NCBI GenBank assembly: GCA_944322935.1
Contig: CALUQO010000013.1
Span: 1-60,098, forward strand
Reading direction: 5' to 3'
DNA from: Candidatus Gastranaerophilales bacterium
Lineage (GTDB): Bacteria; Cyanobacteriota; Vampirovibrionia; Gastranaerophilales; Gastranaerophilaceae
DNA: 60,098 bases
Under the pieces are notes generated by a model. It ran no database searches. It saw nothing but the letters and a program-made list of their open reading frames with translations, and was not told where the DNA came from. Both the position numbers and the translations under genes were made by a program. This document shows positions 1-9,200 of the stretch, piece after piece. The stretch's first letter is position 1, and every line of letters begins with the position of its first letter.

Positions 1-29
1 AATTTGTTCGAGAAAAATTCGTGATAAAG

Positions 30-72
30 CTCTGCCGAACAAAAGCAGCCAGTGGCCGGTTTTGTGAGAGGT
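30..72 (+). repeat. Hairpin unit CTCTGCCGA-stem-GAGAGGT (in copy A)
   Basis: CTCTGCCGA at 30-38, then ACAAAA pairing with TTTTGT around an inner GCC-agt-GGC, then GAGAGGT at 66-72. The same flanks with different stems recur at 3819, 10896 (minus), 18197, 18485 and 30751. Confidence 0.75.
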
Positions 73-280
73 AAGCGGCGTGAACGAATTTTTTGACAAA
101 GCGAACAGTAGAGCGTAAGCGATACTTGTGAGCCTGTCACCGAAACTTAACGAAGTTAAGTGTAGGCGAGTGACACATTGTTCACATGGTGAAGCCCCCA
201 TTTTTACAATTTTCACAAAATCAAAGCCCCTCATAAAAATAAAGCCTGACATTTAGTCAGCTTTTATTCGGCAGAGTGGA

Positions 281-300
281 AAAAGAATGCAAAAGAATGC
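281..300 (+). repeat. Decamer tandem repeat, 2 copies
   Basis: Two exact copies of AAAAGAATGC plus a partial third. The same array in copy B (10647-10686) has four copies, so copy number varies between otherwise near-identical elements. Confidence 0.8.
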
Positions 301-361
301 AAAAGGTGAGCAGGTGCTGGCTGCGGTCAGCCGGCAGCAACTGCGACACTAGATTAGATAA

Positions 362-383
362 AACCGGTGCACAGGCACCGGTT
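362..383 (-). terminator. Terminator of the TPR-queD-uppP operon
   Basis: Perfect 9-bp stem AACCGGTGC / GCACCGGTT with loop ACAG, followed on the minus strand by TTTTAT. It lies just downstream of the uppP stop codon. Confidence 0.7.
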
Positions 384-394
384 AATCTAAGCAA

Positions 395-1240
395 TTACAC
401 AAAAAATTTAAAAAACACAAACATAAACAAACCGGCGGCCCAGCAGTAGTATGCAAATATTTTCATCGAGTGTTTACCCAGAAATTTCAGAAAATATTTT
501 ATACAAAAATATCCGGAAATAAATGAAATAACAAAACCGACACAAAAAGCAAGCCAGTTAAAATTCATCATCTGGTGTAAATCAAGCTCCAATATCGGAT
601 AAAAAATCGATGCCCCGACAATAATCGGCAGACTCAAAAGAAAAGAGTATCTGGCGCATGCCACTCTGTCCAGACCTAAAAATATGCCGGTAGAAATTGT
701 TGAACCGGAACGGGAGATTCCGGGGATGGAAGCAATACCCTGAGCAAGGCCGATAATAATAGCAGTTTTTAAATCAACCTTATCAGTTTTTGTTTTCTTC
801 TTTTCAGCAGCCCATTCGCCTAAGAACAGTATCCAGCCGGTAAGGAAAATAAATATCCCAACTATATAAGGCAGGCTGATTAAACTTTCCGATACAATCT
901 TCAACGGATAAGCCACAAGAACGGTAAATACTGTACCAAGAAGTATAAAACCGGCAAGTTTTGCTTCGGGGTCAGAGAAATCTCTCTTAATACAAGCTTT
1001 GAAAAAAGCTTTTGTAATTTTAATAATATCGTCTTTAAAATACAAACATACAGCAAGCAAAGTCCCGAGATGCAAGACTATATCAAATATAACCTCTTCG
1101 CTGCTGCCGGTTACGAAATCTTTATGCGTAAAAAATTTGTACAAACTCGAGGTTAAAACGAGGTGTCCGGAGCTTGAAACCGGTAAAAACTCTGTCAGTC
1201 CTTGAATCAAGCCCATAATAATTGCCTGTATTAAATTCAT
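395..1240 (-). CDS. uppP: Undecaprenyl-diphosphatase UppP (BacA)
   Basis: Integral membrane enzyme that dephosphorylates undecaprenyl diphosphate, recycling the lipid carrier of peptidoglycan and other wall polymers; it also confers bacitracin tolerance. The 281-aa translation is full length for the family. It shows the N-terminal signature GLTEFLPVSSSGHL (about residues 14-27) and the second catalytic motif GISRSGST (about 172-179), with about eight hydrophobic helices. It starts 23 nt after the queD stop codon on the same strand, so it is probably the last gene of the TPR-queD-uppP operon, before the hairpin at 362-383. The family call is secure; co-transcription is inferred from spacing. 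Confidence 0.97.
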   Translation of the reverse strand: MNLIQAIIMGLIQGLTEFLPVSSSGHLVLTSSLYKFFTHKDFVTGSSEEVIFDIVLHLGTLLAVCLYFKDDIIKITKAFFKACIKRDFSDPEAKLAGFILLGTVFTVLVAYPLKIVSESLISLPYIVGIFIFLTGWILFLGEWAAEKKKTKTDKVDLKTAIIIGLAQGIASIPGISRSGSTISTGIFLGLDRVACARYSFLLSLPIIVGASIFYPILELDLHQMMNFNWLAFCVGFVISFISGYFCIKYFLKFLGKHSMKIFAYYCWAAGLFMFVFFKFFV

Positions 1241-1263
1241 ATCCTATCCGCCTTTATTTTTTA

Positions 1264-1629
1264 CTAATCCCAGTCTTCATAATACATTGAACAAGAATTT
1301 TCATTCTCCCAGACGCCTACTTTTGACACCTGAGGAAACACCTTGTTCATCTCATCATAAATAAATTTAGCAAGTATTTCACTGCTCGGACTAATATTTT
1401 TAAACTCTTCAAGTTCATTAATATCTTTGTGGTCTAGTCTGTCGAGAACTTTTTTAAGCTCGCGTTTTAAAACCTTAAAATCCACAAGAATATTCGATTT
1501 ATCAAGGTTCTCTCCGGTGACAAAAACCTCTACCTTCCAGTTATGCCCGTGCTGGTTTTCACATTCACCTTCGTAGTTTAAAAGGTGGTGGGCCGCTGAA
1601 AACGAGCTTATTACCTTTAATTCATACAT
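1264..1629 (-). CDS. queD: 6-carboxytetrahydropterin synthase (QueD/PTPS family)
   Basis: 121-aa member of the 6-pyruvoyltetrahydropterin synthase superfamily. In the queuosine pathway QueD converts dihydroneopterin triphosphate to 6-carboxytetrahydropterin. The zinc-binding histidines are visible in SAAHHL (residues 11-16) and HGHNW (27-31), with the catalytic cysteine in ECENQHGH (Cys23); a C-terminal Glu lies in VWENENSC. The start codon shares one base with the stop of the upstream TPR gene (TAATG), which suggests translational coupling. No other queuosine gene is in the window, so QueD rather than a biopterin role is inferred from family and length. Confidence 0.92.
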   Translation of the reverse strand: MYELKVISSFSAAHHLLNYEGECENQHGHNWKVEVFVTGENLDKSNILVDFKVLKRELKKVLDRLDHKDINELEEFKNISPSSEILAKFIYDEMNKVFPQVSKVGVWENENSCSMYYEDWD

Positions 1630-3413
1630 TATTTGCTTACTCCTTTAATTTTTTCATAAAGTTCTTTTGCCTCGGGTTGTTCGGGGAAAATTTTCAGAAT
1701 TTTTTCCAGATATTCAACCGAGTTTTTAGCATCCGCCATTTCTATATATATTTTAGCCAGCAAAAGCATAATATTTATGTTATCAGGAAATTTTTCAGCC
1801 AGCTTAAGCGCAAGATTGCGTGCGTTTTCGTATTCTTTAAGTTCAAAGAAAGTCAATGCAAGAACATTCATAATTTCAGAATCCTGATACAGGCTGTATG
1901 CATCAGACAAAAACTCTCTGGCTGCTTCGTAATTGCCCTTCTGATAATAAATTAAACCGATGTTAAACAAAATCAGATACTGCGAAGGGAATTTTTTCAT
2001 CGCCTCCAAAAACAGTTCAAGAGATTTGTCGGTTTCATTCATTTTTAGATAATTCAAAGCTCTAAAAATACTTATGTCCACTGAATTGTTATCCAGTTCA
2101 TACGCTTTTTCATAATATTGAGCAGCAGATTTATAGTCATTCATCACCTGATAAAAATTAGCCAGTTCAAATACAACTGACGGATTTTCAGGTTCTAACT
2201 CAAATGCTGTTAAAAACTCGTCTTTTGCATAATCAAACAATCGCTGGGAAAGATAAACAACGCCCAAATCTTTGTGCGCCAAGCCATTTTTAGGGTCAAG
2301 CTGAATAACCTTTTTAAAAATAGTTTCAGCCTTATCTTTATCACCGGTTTTCATACACAAAAGTGCATAGCTGTAATAAACATCAGGTGGTATTTTCCCC
2401 AGCCTTATCATATTTGTATAAACCTTTTTGGCAAGCTCGTTGTTTCCTGTTTTTTCATAGCAGTCCGCAAGCATTTTGCCCATAGAGATAGACTTGGGAT
2501 TGAGAGTAACAAGCTGCGCTAGAAGCCTTATAGCCTCATTGTAGCGGCCAAGAGCGTGATAAGCACAGGCAAGATTATATTGAAAATTCTGTTTTTCGGG
2601 GTGGAGTACAATAAGTTTTTGATAATAAGAAATTGCCTTTTCCCACTCATCAGCGTTTATCGCAGCTACTGCAACAGCAGAAAGATGAAATTCGCTTGGC
2701 TCCAGATTATATGCCTTTTCAAAAATTTCAAAAGCTTCTTTATGTTTTTGCTGCAGCTGAAGAGAGGTTGCAAGATTATAATATCCGGTTGCGTTGTTGG
2801 GGCCGAGCTCCACCGCTTTTTCAAAAGTTTTTTGCGCTTCTTTTATCTGTTTTAAAGCCAGATAACAAGAGCCCAGATTATTATACATCAAGGGATGTTC
2901 CGGTTTCAGGGCGATACCTTTTTTCAAAAATTCAATTGCTTTTTCATATTCTTTTTTAGCAGTATACGCTGTCCCTATAATGTAATAAACCTGATAATCT
3001 TCATCATCGAGTGCCAGTGCTTTTTGCGAAAATTCAATAGAAGTATCGTAATTTTTTAGTTTTAATTGCAGAACTCCAAGGTTCTTGTATGCATCTTTAT
3101 AGTCTTCTCGCAGAACAATCACTCTTTCATAGGAGTTTTGTGATTTTTCAAGCTCGTTGAGGTCTTCATAAATCATACCCAGATAAAACCAAGAAGTTGC
3201 ATCATCATTGTTTTGTTCAACTACTTTTTCGAAATTTGCTTTTGCCTCTTTATTGTTTCCCAGATTGATATTACAAAGTCCAAGCGTTTTTTCAACTTCA
3301 ATAGAAGTATCCTGAGAATCATTTATGTATGATTCAATAAGTGTTTTTGCTTCATCAAAATTTTTTTCGCTTATCAACTCATTAGCTTTGTTTAAAATTT
3401 CTTCTCTATTCAC
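1629..3413 (-). CDS. Tetratricopeptide-repeat protein (594 aa)
   Basis: Nearly the whole protein is tandem 34-residue TPR units, roughly 15-16 of them, with the usual pattern such as NLGxxYxxxxxYxxAxxxFxKAxxLxP. There is no signal peptide, membrane segment or catalytic domain, so it is probably a soluble scaffold for protein-protein contacts. It is first in a minus-strand operon and coupled to queD by a 1-nt TAATG overlap. The partner is unknown. TPR arrays of this length also occur in O-GlcNAc-transferase-like proteins, but no glycosyltransferase domain follows here. Confidence 0.9.
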   Translation of the reverse strand: MNREEILNKANELISEKNFDEAKTLIESYINDSQDTSIEVEKTLGLCNINLGNNKEAKANFEKVVEQNNDDATSWFYLGMIYEDLNELEKSQNSYERVIVLREDYKDAYKNLGVLQLKLKNYDTSIEFSQKALALDDEDYQVYYIIGTAYTAKKEYEKAIEFLKKGIALKPEHPLMYNNLGSCYLALKQIKEAQKTFEKAVELGPNNATGYYNLATSLQLQQKHKEAFEIFEKAYNLEPSEFHLSAVAVAAINADEWEKAISYYQKLIVLHPEKQNFQYNLACAYHALGRYNEAIRLLAQLVTLNPKSISMGKMLADCYEKTGNNELAKKVYTNMIRLGKIPPDVYYSYALLCMKTGDKDKAETIFKKVIQLDPKNGLAHKDLGVVYLSQRLFDYAKDEFLTAFELEPENPSVVFELANFYQVMNDYKSAAQYYEKAYELDNNSVDISIFRALNYLKMNETDKSLELFLEAMKKFPSQYLILFNIGLIYYQKGNYEAAREFLSDAYSLYQDSEIMNVLALTFFELKEYENARNLALKLAEKFPDNINIMLLLAKIYIEMADAKNSVEYLEKILKIFPEQPEAKELYEKIKGVSK

Positions 3414-3728
3414 AATATTACCTCGTTATGTTCACATTTATTGTACAATAACCAGAATTATTTTGTTCGATTTTGCTGTTTATACTTTTTCATTCTATTT
3501 TAATTTTGCATTTAGTAACTTGAAACAAAGACTCATACCACCCGCCGCGCATTGTAGAAGCCCAAAAACATGCTGTCATTGCGAAACGTCAGGGAACGTC
3601 GGTTGGGCATACTGAAGAGTACCCCTAAAAACGTAATTAACGAGTATGACAATTAATTTATAAAAAATGTTAGATAAAAAAATAAAGATTTATGCATTCT
3701 TTGCACCCAATTCTTTGGCAAGAACTCT
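3414..3728. other. Gene-free interval
   Basis: About 300 bases between the TPR gene and repeat E. I see no ORF with a ribosome binding site, no tRNA and no convincing terminator. The stretch 3570-3610 is locally GC-richer than its surroundings and may be another dispersed repeat, but there is no second copy in this window. Confidence 0.4.
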
Positions 3729-3899
3729 GTCGAGAATTGACTAAATGTGACAAAGTGAACATTTGAACAAAGTGAAAATTGTGAACCTATCCTTACGAAG
3801 TGAAATTCGAGATAGAGACTCTGCCGAATAAAAGCAACTAAATGTTGCTTTTATGAGAGGTAATAAGCCAGATACTTCGTATCTGGCTTATTACCTCTC
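3729..3899 (+). repeat. Structured intergenic repeat, divergent copy E
   Basis: Contains a clear CTCTGCCGA unit at 3819-3861 with an 11-bp perfect stem (ATAAAAGCAAC / GTTGCTTTTAT, loop taaat). It is followed by a perfect palindrome whose 21-nt arms (3855-3875 and 3879-3899) reuse the GAGAGGT flank. The part before 3819 shares short blocks with copy A (GACTAAATG, GTGAAAATTGT) but is rearranged. It lies 76 nt downstream of the GH13 gene; no U-tract follows the hairpin on either strand. Confidence 0.75.
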
Positions 3900-3975
3900 G
3901 CAAAACAATTCAACCAAACCTTTACACAAAGATTTGAACTATTTTGTTAAAACCAATTGGTTGTATTTACAAAAT

Positions 3976-6219
3976 TTATACATACTGTTGCAAAACTTCT
4001 CCGCCCATAGACTCAACTGTTTCCGGCAGCATAGGCGTATTAACCTCAAAAATATGAGCTTGAGCAGGGCCAAGGTCTATATCTATGCCGTTGTTTTCGG
4101 CAATCCAGCTGCTGCCTGTACCATATTTTGGTGCAATATCAACCAACTGTTGTGAAGCGTTTAAGCCCGGAATTTCCACTTTTACATGCTGTCTTGAGTT
4201 TACATCGTGGTTTGCAATAGTAATGAGTGTTTTGCCGTCTTTGCATCTTGCATAGGCAATAACCTCATCCAGTTTGTCATTATCAACTTTTAACGGAATA
4301 TAAGAACCCTTTGTAATCAATTCACCGTATTTTGGCCGTACGCAGTTCATAAGATAACCAAAGTGTTGGCCGATTTCGGGGTGATTGCCTCCCGGTTGTC
4401 TTGATTCATTAAAGATATCCAAACGCTGTTTGTGAACATAATATTTTATGTTATCCTTCGTCGGGAATGAAGATTCGAAATATTGAATTATATTTTTGAA
4501 TTTTGACTTGTCACCGGCAAGTTCTTCTATTTTTTTATTTTTGTTGTCAGTAGACAACAACTCTTTTATGTTTTTATGCTCTTTGGCATTATAGAGTACA
4601 TCAGTTACAAGAGAACTGAATTCATCATTTTTCAATGCTGCTGCGTATGTAATATTTTTATCCGTTAATTTTTTGTTATTTTTGCTTTTTGCCAGCAAGA
4701 ATTTTATTGCTTGCGAGTACTGCGGATCATTTTCTAAATCAGCAAGGGTTCTGTTTTTGTCAGACGATTTATACAATTTTGAAATGGCCGGAGCATTGTC
4801 TATGGATTGAAGAATATACTGCACTGCAATATCGTAAACAGGGTTTTGGATAAGCTGTGCAAATGTTTTGTCTACATACTTTTGGCCGTACTCATAAAGA
4901 TATCTGTCGCCGCTTTCAAAGCCGGATAATATATACGGGTTTGTCATCGGCAAAGTGGTTTGTATAACGTTAGTCATCATACAATAGTCAGGGCCGCCGT
5001 GTGACATTGGGCTGTCATCATCGTGAGTGGCAAAAGAGCCTATTAATGATTTCCCTTTAGGCAAAATATAGGCGCCTGTTTGCGGGTCTTTAGAAATATT
5101 CAAACTTTCTCTTATAAAATTATGGAAATCTTTTGCTTTCCACATGTGGAATATGTGATACTGACCGTAATAAGAATCAAAACCTGCTTTTAATGCCTCA
5201 AAAGGTCTGTCGGCAGGCATGTTTTTCATAGGAGATGCATCTTCGTTGGTATAGCATTCTGCAAGAAAAGCAAACTCAGGGTCTTTGCTTCTTGCATAAG
5301 AAGTTATCTGATCCCAAAATTCCGGAGGTTTTGCTCTGCCTACGTCGGCTCTGATACCGTCAATGCCCAAATCTATACACATATCAATAAATTTTTTGTG
5401 ATAATCCAACAACGCAGGGTTTAAGATTCTTCTGTCTTCATCCTGCCATGGGTTGAACATTCTGATATCTTCCCAGCCCTCCGGTGTTTTAGGATTGCCG
5501 TCCGCATCAGTCGCTCTTAAGTCTTCTCTGGATTCGTAAAGGTCAACGGACATACAGCTCGGAAGATCAACCATCACTTTAATATTGCGTTTATGACATT
5601 CTTTTATTGCATCTTTTGCTTCTTCATAAACATTTTTTGGATTTGTCGGGTCATCAAGTTTCGGGTCAATAGTCAAATAATCCAGCGGTGCATATACAGA
5701 ACCGGCACTGCCTTTGGCTGCTATAGCACCGGGCGGGTTAATCGGCAAAAGGTGTAATGTGTTTATGCCGTAGCTTTTCAATTCGTCCAGACGTTCAACC
5801 ATTGTTGTAAAATAGCCCGGTCTTTCATTTCCCTGAATAAGCCCGTTATGGTCGGTGTCTTTTGCGGTAAATGTTCTCGGCACGAGTGCAAAAATAACAG
5901 CCTGATTGTTCTGGAACATCGAGCGCAAATTGTTTTTGTAATTCAATGGTGCTTCTGGTTCTTTTACCGTTGCAACCGGTGCAGAGGCCATTGGTTTGCC
6001 TGTTCTGTTGATTAATGCCGTGAGCAAACTGCCCTGAGCAGTATTGTATTTATCCGCAACAGGGGTTGATACGGGTTTGTATGCGGGAACAGACACATAT
6101 GTGTTTTGTTGTGCAGCCGGTGCAGGAGCAGGCGTTTGCTGCTGCATCATCTGAGAAAGCAGTGATGCTTTAAAATTTATTCTATGAGTGTTTATATTGT
6201 TTAAGCTAATGTTTATCAT
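3976..6219 (-). CDS. GH13 alpha-amylase family glycosidase with N-terminal linker
   Basis: 747 aa. Residues ~105-480 form a GH13 (beta/alpha)8 catalytic domain: region I VMVDLP (Asp218), region II GIDGIRADVG (nucleophile Asp292), region III FAFLAECYT (acid/base Glu321) and region IV SFATHDDD (transition-state Asp400). The triad is intact, but the usual Asn-His of region I is replaced by Pro-Ser-Cys. Alpha-1,4-glucan hydrolysis or transfer is expected; the exact substrate cannot be read. The N-terminus has no signal peptide. It carries INFKA (residues 14-18), a Pro/Gln/Ala-rich linker and a VPAYKP motif that resembles IPVYKP in the adjacent 1001-aa protein. A helical insert near 480-590 is non-catalytic. 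It is translationally coupled (TAATG) to the gene upstream. Confidence 0.93.
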   Translation of the reverse strand: MINISLNNINTHRINFKASLLSQMMQQQTPAPAPAAQQNTYVSVPAYKPVSTPVADKYNTAQGSLLTALINRTGKPMASAPVATVKEPEAPLNYKNNLRSMFQNNQAVIFALVPRTFTAKDTDHNGLIQGNERPGYFTTMVERLDELKSYGINTLHLLPINPPGAIAAKGSAGSVYAPLDYLTIDPKLDDPTNPKNVYEEAKDAIKECHKRNIKVMVDLPSCMSVDLYESREDLRATDADGNPKTPEGWEDIRMFNPWQDEDRRILNPALLDYHKKFIDMCIDLGIDGIRADVGRAKPPEFWDQITSYARSKDPEFAFLAECYTNEDASPMKNMPADRPFEALKAGFDSYYGQYHIFHMWKAKDFHNFIRESLNISKDPQTGAYILPKGKSLIGSFATHDDDSPMSHGGPDYCMMTNVIQTTLPMTNPYILSGFESGDRYLYEYGQKYVDKTFAQLIQNPVYDIAVQYILQSIDNAPAISKLYKSSDKNRTLADLENDPQYSQAIKFLLAKSKNNKKLTDKNITYAAALKNDEFSSLVTDVLYNAKEHKNIKELLSTDNKNKKIEELAGDKSKFKNIIQYFESSFPTKDNIKYYVHKQRLDIFNESRQPGGNHPEIGQHFGYLMNCVRPKYGELITKGSYIPLKVDNDKLDEVIAYARCKDGKTLITIANHDVNSRQHVKVEIPGLNASQQLVDIAPKYGTGSSWIAENNGIDIDLGPAQAHIFEVNTPMLPETVESMGGEVLQQYV

Positions 6220-9200
6220 TATTTATCTGCTCCTTCGGGGGGGGTTTTATACTCATATTTATATTTGTTAAAGTGATTTTGTTTACCCATTAACGCTATT
6301 GTTACAGCGCTTAAGGCGAGAGTTCCGCCCAACAATCCGTATACCAGCTTTGTCCATTTGTTTCTTGAACGTACTTCCTGTGCAGCATTAACAAAGAAAT
6401 CAGTAACATTTTTACCGGATCTTTGAGATATTGCTTTGTTGGAATAGTGGAAGTCCAAATCCTTCGCCAGTATGTCTAAATCCAACTGAATAGCTTTATC
6501 AATTTCTTTATTTTGATAATCATAAAATATTCTGTTTAGTCTGTCTTTTGTTTCTTTATAATAACTTTCACCGAACAGCAATCTCTTTTCTTCAATAGCA
6601 CCGCTGATTAGTTCATAATTTAATAAACGTTCTTCATCTCCGGCGTGAATAAGATCTTCTATCATATGGTAAAAGCCGTTCTTGTCGGTTGTATATCTGG
6701 ATAACAATTTATTTTCAATTCTCAGATAAGTTGCTCTCATTATCTGGTTGTTAACATTGCATTTTTTAACAAATTCGGAATCTTCAATAGCAGCGGCAGT
6801 GTCACCCGACAACGGCGCAAATACCTGTCTTGCTATTCTTTTTACTGATTCCAGTGAGTGTTTTAAGCCCTGTTTTGAACCCGGAAGTTCTGTTTCCATT
6901 TTTGTTGTCCAGCTGTTAATATCGTTCTTTTGCAAAACAATATCTTTTAAGTATTCTTTTAAAGAAGCTCTTTTTTGTTCATCTGTCATTCTTGATAACG
7001 CATAAATGTCATTTGCCGCGTTTTCCTTGACTTTGCCGTAAGCATCTTTTTCCAGTATTTCAGAAACGGAGAAATCGATATTTTTGAACAAATCTAAAGC
7101 TTTAATCGGTCTTACATAAGAATCTATAGTATTTCTGTATTTTCTGTGGACTTCAGACATCCTTAGTTTATAGTGCATAGCAAGGGCATCTTTGACATTG
7201 TGCCCTACACTGTTATACGCAACTGATTCCATCAATTCTTTGACTTTAATGAGTGTACCCTTTGTATCGGAAGAACCGATAAGTTTAATAACAGCCTGTT
7301 CTTCTTTGGCAAGTGCGGTTTTTGCATATTTGGACATTGTTGCAATAACCTTTTTATATTTTTCAGGGTCAGCAGCTATTTCCGTGAATTTTTTGCTTAA
7401 CACTTTACTTGCGGAGGTTGCATCCTGAGTGGCAAGCAAAGCGATTTCACCCTCATTAAAGCCCAATGTTTTGAGATATTTTTTAGGAACCCTTTCCCAG
7501 TTAATAGCTGTAATTGATTCGGAAATATTCTGGATGGATGTTCTTTCAAACTCTTTCAGTCTGTTTTGCAATTCCTTGTTTGTATATGCAAAATTAAAGA
7601 TTTTCTGTAACTGATTTTTATCAATAACAAAACATTTTTGAGTTTCAAAATAAGCCTGTACCCTTGAGTTAATCAAATCTTTCAAAACTCTGTTGAAATT
7701 GTGTACAGGTGCATAATCCGGTGCTTTTTTCTTTTTATCAAAGATTTTATCAAACGTAAACGGCTCAAGTGTTTTTTGAGCAATGCTCTGCATTAAAGCA
7801 TTTTTGGCGTTATATCCGAATGGCTTGCTGATATTTGAATTTGCAATTTGAAGGCCCTGTTCATAAGTATGACCTTCCGTTGCCAGAACATTTGCAACAA
7901 TCTCATTCACCTGTTCCATAGAAAGGCCGTTATAACTGAACAGACTTTCCGGGAATTTGGACTTATACTTATCCGGTATTTTTGCGACAAGTTCTTTAAC
8001 AGAATCAGAAGTTATTTTAACAAGTGTTTCTTTAAGCTCTTTATCAACAAAAATCTTTGAATCCGTCATATCTGCGCCGTTTTTCATTGCAGTTTCCAAA
8101 GAGGTTTTGAAGCCTGTAGCAAAGAACTTGTTGTCAAGGTATTTTTGTAATTTTTCAAACTGTTTTGGGGACAGAACACCGTCCTCCGTCATTAATGCAT
8201 TAAAAGCAGCCTGTTCTTTTGCCGGAATTTTAATATCCAGAGCTTTCATAACTGCAGATACATCTCTGTTACCGGATCTAATTACATTATCCAGTTTTGC
8301 ATCTAATGCGTTTATTTTATTTTCAGCCTTTTTGTATCTTGTTTTTTCAAGCTGATTTTTTAACGGTGTTTGAACAGCATCAGCTACTATAGAAGACACA
8401 ACAGGGGTCATAACACCGGCTGTGAGCATCCATAAAGTTTTGCCCTGGACAGCAACCTGTGCGGCCCTGTTCATAACAGCTTCATTTCTGTTCTTAATAT
8501 CGCGGGGTACCCCTAATTTGTCACCCATTTTATCAAGATAAATATATTCTTTATCATATTTTTGATAGTATTCTTCAGGTGATAACGGTCTGCCGTCGAG
8601 GTCTGCATATCTGTAAATATCCATCGGACGGTACTGATTGTCCTCGTAAACATATTTTCTTCTGCCCTCGGAGTCAATATATTCTTTATTTATGTTAACG
8701 CCGTATAAGGCTTTGATAGGTGCGCCCAAAACGTGCGGCCATACTGCCATGGAGGCAAACCAAGTACCAAGCCCTACAAACTCCATTCCTTTTGCAAACG
8801 GAAACATTTTTGATGTAGCCAAAACTGCAGCGATACCAAGAGAACCGGCTCTTATTGAAAGGTCATTAATTTTTCCTACATTATAGTCCTTGCCTTCTCC
8901 TTTAAAAGCTGCGTTATAAAAATATTTTGCATAATCTCCGTATGATTTAATTGTGCTGCCTATAGACTGGAAAAAGTTTTCATGTACAAGTCTGGCTTTG
9001 GAAGGTGCAGGTCTTACTCCCTTTGGCGCAGTATGAGTATCGCTCAAAGGTCTTGCCGGAAGATAAGAATATATTTGAGTTTGGGGAAACTGATTTTTTA
9101 TATCCTGAAACGGCTGTTTGTGAACAGGCAGAGGTGCAGTTTGTACAGACGCATTTACACCGGCAGCCGGTGTTTGCTGAGTCTGTGGTTTATAAACAGG

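Larger units (their letters stand above)
1..361 (+). repeat. Structured intergenic repeat, copy A
   Basis: Near-identical in inverted orientation to 10589-10956 (copy B), and its first ~180 bases match 30730-30910 (copy C). In order it holds a CTCTGCCGA...GAGAGGT hairpin unit (30-72), a GTCAC/GTGAC stem with an inner ACTTAAC-gaa-GTTAAGT stem, a TTCAC-atg-GTGAA hairpin, an inverted second unit (228-276), two copies of the decamer AAAAGAATGC (281-300), a GC-rich terminal hairpin (about 309-344) and the end motif GACACTAGATTAGAT. It may extend left of the window. No ORF of interest lies in it; it sits downstream of uppP. Confidence 0.85.

Noticed and set aside
1-361. Insertion sequence
   Set aside because: No transposase frame, no visible target-site duplication at the ends, and modular variation unlike an IS.
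2274-2959. Plus-strand ORFs inside the TPR gene
   Set aside because: Antisense shadows of the repetitive TPR coding sequence.
3853-4155. 100-aa plus-strand ORF
   Set aside because: It runs through the 45-nt palindrome and antisense to the GH13 gene, with no ribosome binding site; shadow frame.
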